From contig NZ_AYSJ01000004.1 in NCBI RefSeq assembly GCF_000517265.1, forward strand, positions 261,286-325,285: a DNA stretch of 64,000 bases. Direction: 5' to 3'. This document shows, piece by piece, positions 62,936 through 64,000 of this stretch (positions are counted from its first letter, which is position 1; every line of letters starts with the position of its first letter). The position numbers and the translations under genes were made by a program. The notes under the pieces were generated by a model. That model saw only the letters and a program-made list of their open reading frames with translations. It was not told the DNA's origin and did not search any database. Source of the DNA: Photorhabdus khanii NC19 (GTDB taxonomy: Bacteria > Pseudomonadota > Gammaproteobacteria > Enterobacterales > Enterobacteriaceae).

Positions 62936-62962
62936 CTTTGTCTTTAAGATTCAGGAGAACGC

Positions 62963-64000
62963 ATGGAATTTAGTGTAAAAAGCGGTAGCCCGGAGAAACA
63001 GCGCAGTGCGTGTATCATTGTCGGCGTTTTCGAACCCCGCCGCCTTTCCCCTATTGCCGAACAGCTCGATAAAATAAGTGATGGTTATATCAGCGCCTTG
63101 CTGCGCCGTGGTGAACTGGAAGGCAAAGTTGGTCAATCTCTGCTGCTGCATCATGTTCCCAATGTGTTATCTGAACGTATTTTGCTCATCGGCTGCGGTA
63201 AAGAACGAGAACTAGATGAACGTCAATATAAACAGATTGTCCACAAAACGATCAACACCCTTAATGAAACAGGTTCAATGGAAGCAGTCTGCTTCTTAAC
63301 AGAGTTGCATGTTAAAGGCCGCAATAATTACTGGAAAGTGCGCCAAGCGGTAGAAACAGCCAAAGAGTCTCTCTATGTTTTCGACCAGCTTAAAAGTAAT
63401 AAAAATGAGTTACGCCGCCCACTGCGTAAAATGGTCTTCAATGTTCCGACTCGCCGGGAGCTGACTAGTGGTGAACGTGCGATCCAACACGGCCTTGCTA
63501 TTGCTGCCGGTATCAAAGCGACCAAAGATCTTGGCAATATGCCGCCAAATATCTGTAACGCAGCTTACCTGGCCTCTCAGGCACGCCAACTCGCAGATTC
63601 TGCCAATAGTCATATTACAACCAAAGTCATTGGTGAAGAGCAGATGAAAGAGCTGGGAATGAACGCCTATTTGGCTGTTGGTCAGGGTTCTCAGAATGAA
63701 TCTCTCATGTCAGTCATGGAATATAAAGGCAGTCCTGATAAAAATGCCAAACCCATTATCCTTGTTGGCAAGGGCCTGACTTTTGACTCTGGTGGTATTT
63801 CAATCAAACCTGCGGGTAGCATGGATGAGATGAAATACGATATGTGTGGTGCGGCAACAGTTTATGGTGTTATGCGTGTGGTTGCTGAGTTACAACTACC
63901 GCTCAATGTCATCGGTGTCATGGCAGGCTGTGAGAATATGCCAGGAGGTCGAGCTTACCGACCTGGAGATATTTTAACCACCCTATCTGGTCAGACTGTC
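62963..64000 (+). CDS. pepA: Leucyl aminopeptidase PepA (5' part)
   Basis: 346 codons, continuing past the window end (full length about 500). CAGGAG precedes the [23 protein letters not shown] opens the N-terminal domain, and the catalytic M17 domain is reached: [16 protein letters not shown] holds the metal-binding Lys and Asp, MKYDMCGAA a further metal-site Asp, and [15 protein letters not shown] the catalytic Arg. PepA is a hexameric Mn/Zn aminopeptidase and, in E. coli, also a DNA-binding architectural factor in Xer recombination and carAB control. Confidence 0.97.
   Translation, partial: MEFSVKSGSPEKQRSACIIVGVFEPRRLSPIAEQLDKISDGYISALLRRGELEGKVGQSLLLHHVPNVLSERILLIGCGKERELDERQYKQIVHKTINTLNETGSMEAVCFLTELHVKGRNNYWKVRQAVETAKESLYVFDQLKSNKNELRRPLRKMVFNVPTRRELTSGERAIQHGLAIAAGIKATKDLGNMPPNICNAAYLASQARQLADSANSHITTKVIGEEQMKELGMNAYLAVGQGSQNESLMSVMEYKGSPDKNAKPIILVGKGLTFDSGGISIKPAGSMDEMKYDMCGAATVYGVMRVVAELQLPLNVIGVMAGCENMPGGRAYRPGDILTTLSGQTV

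Noticed and set aside
1-64000. CRISPR array or rRNA genes
   Set aside because: No regularly spaced identical repeats with unique spacers and no rRNA-like sequence were seen; the repeats found are pairs or iteron-like.

Overview
The window looks like a chromosome segment of an insect-associated member of the Morganellaceae, most likely Photorhabdus or Xenorhabdus. This is an inference from the moderate-to-low GC, the enterobacterial leuX / lptG-lptF / pepA neighbourhood on the right, the abundance of broken mobile elements and the protein style; no marker gene fixes the species.

Left part (1-24 kb). A Fic-protein fragment abuts an AbiEi/AbiEii type IV toxin-antitoxin pair with two palindromic upstream repeats. 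Then come a leftward amine or aldehyde catabolic cluster (aldehyde dehydrogenase, cupin, FAD amine oxidase, LuxR regulator), a nucleoside hydrolase, a lipoprotein with two retropepsin-like DTG motifs and a PDZ-like end, a SAP-domain protein, two duplicated small XRE regulators around a Ner/Nlp-like regulator, and an extra peptide deformylase. A 5-oxoproline operon follows (DUF969, DUF979, an internally deleted pcp remnant, pxpA, fused pxpBC, biotin carboxylase-BCCP). After it lie a TacA/TacT-type module whose antitoxin is frameshifted, and an RtcB-RlaP RNA repair pair. Long AT-rich gaps separate these blocks.

Defence core (24-42 kb). This is the most interesting part. A complete DNA phosphorothioation (PT) modification operon dndBCDE runs rightward behind a perfect TACG-N10-CGTA palindrome. 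Facing it, a leftward operon carries dndF-dndG-dndH and, 5 bp after dndH, two further genes: a DUF262 (DGQQR) protein without an HNH part, and an AAA ATPase with a TOPRIM/DUF4435-like C-terminus. The two extra genes are far more AT-rich than dndFGH and end at a shared terminator, so they look like a grafted, co-transcribed accessory to PT restriction. About 1.7 kb upstream of dndB lies the truncated N-terminus of a PT-DNA-binding (SBD, ScoMcrA-like) type IV endonuclease, cut off where an IS256-type remnant begins. Such an enzyme would attack PT-modified DNA, so its loss fits the presence of dnd. The 24.7-26.2 kb stretch is a graveyard of IS, integrase, inovirus Gp2-like and zinc-ribbon fragments.

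Islands at leuX (42-58.7 kb). Three copies of the 3' end of tRNA-Leu(CAA) sit at 43.9, 50.3 and 58.6 kb, marking tandem insertions: (A) the dnd segment with a broken P4-type integrase; (B) a module with a second AbiEii/DUF6088 pair, DUF4942, CbtA/CbeA, RadC-like and DUF932 genes plus a broken IS1182; (C) a P4-like satellite with a second type of tyrosine recombinase, AlpA, an Ash-like gene, a primase-helicase split by an IS4-type element, a cluster of G5 iteron-like motifs, a Ner-like regulator and an intact integrase beside leuX.

Right end (58.7-64 kb). Conserved chromosome: leuX, a 28-residue membrane peptide, ampH, lptG-lptF (lipopolysaccharide export permeases) and divergent pepA running off the edge.
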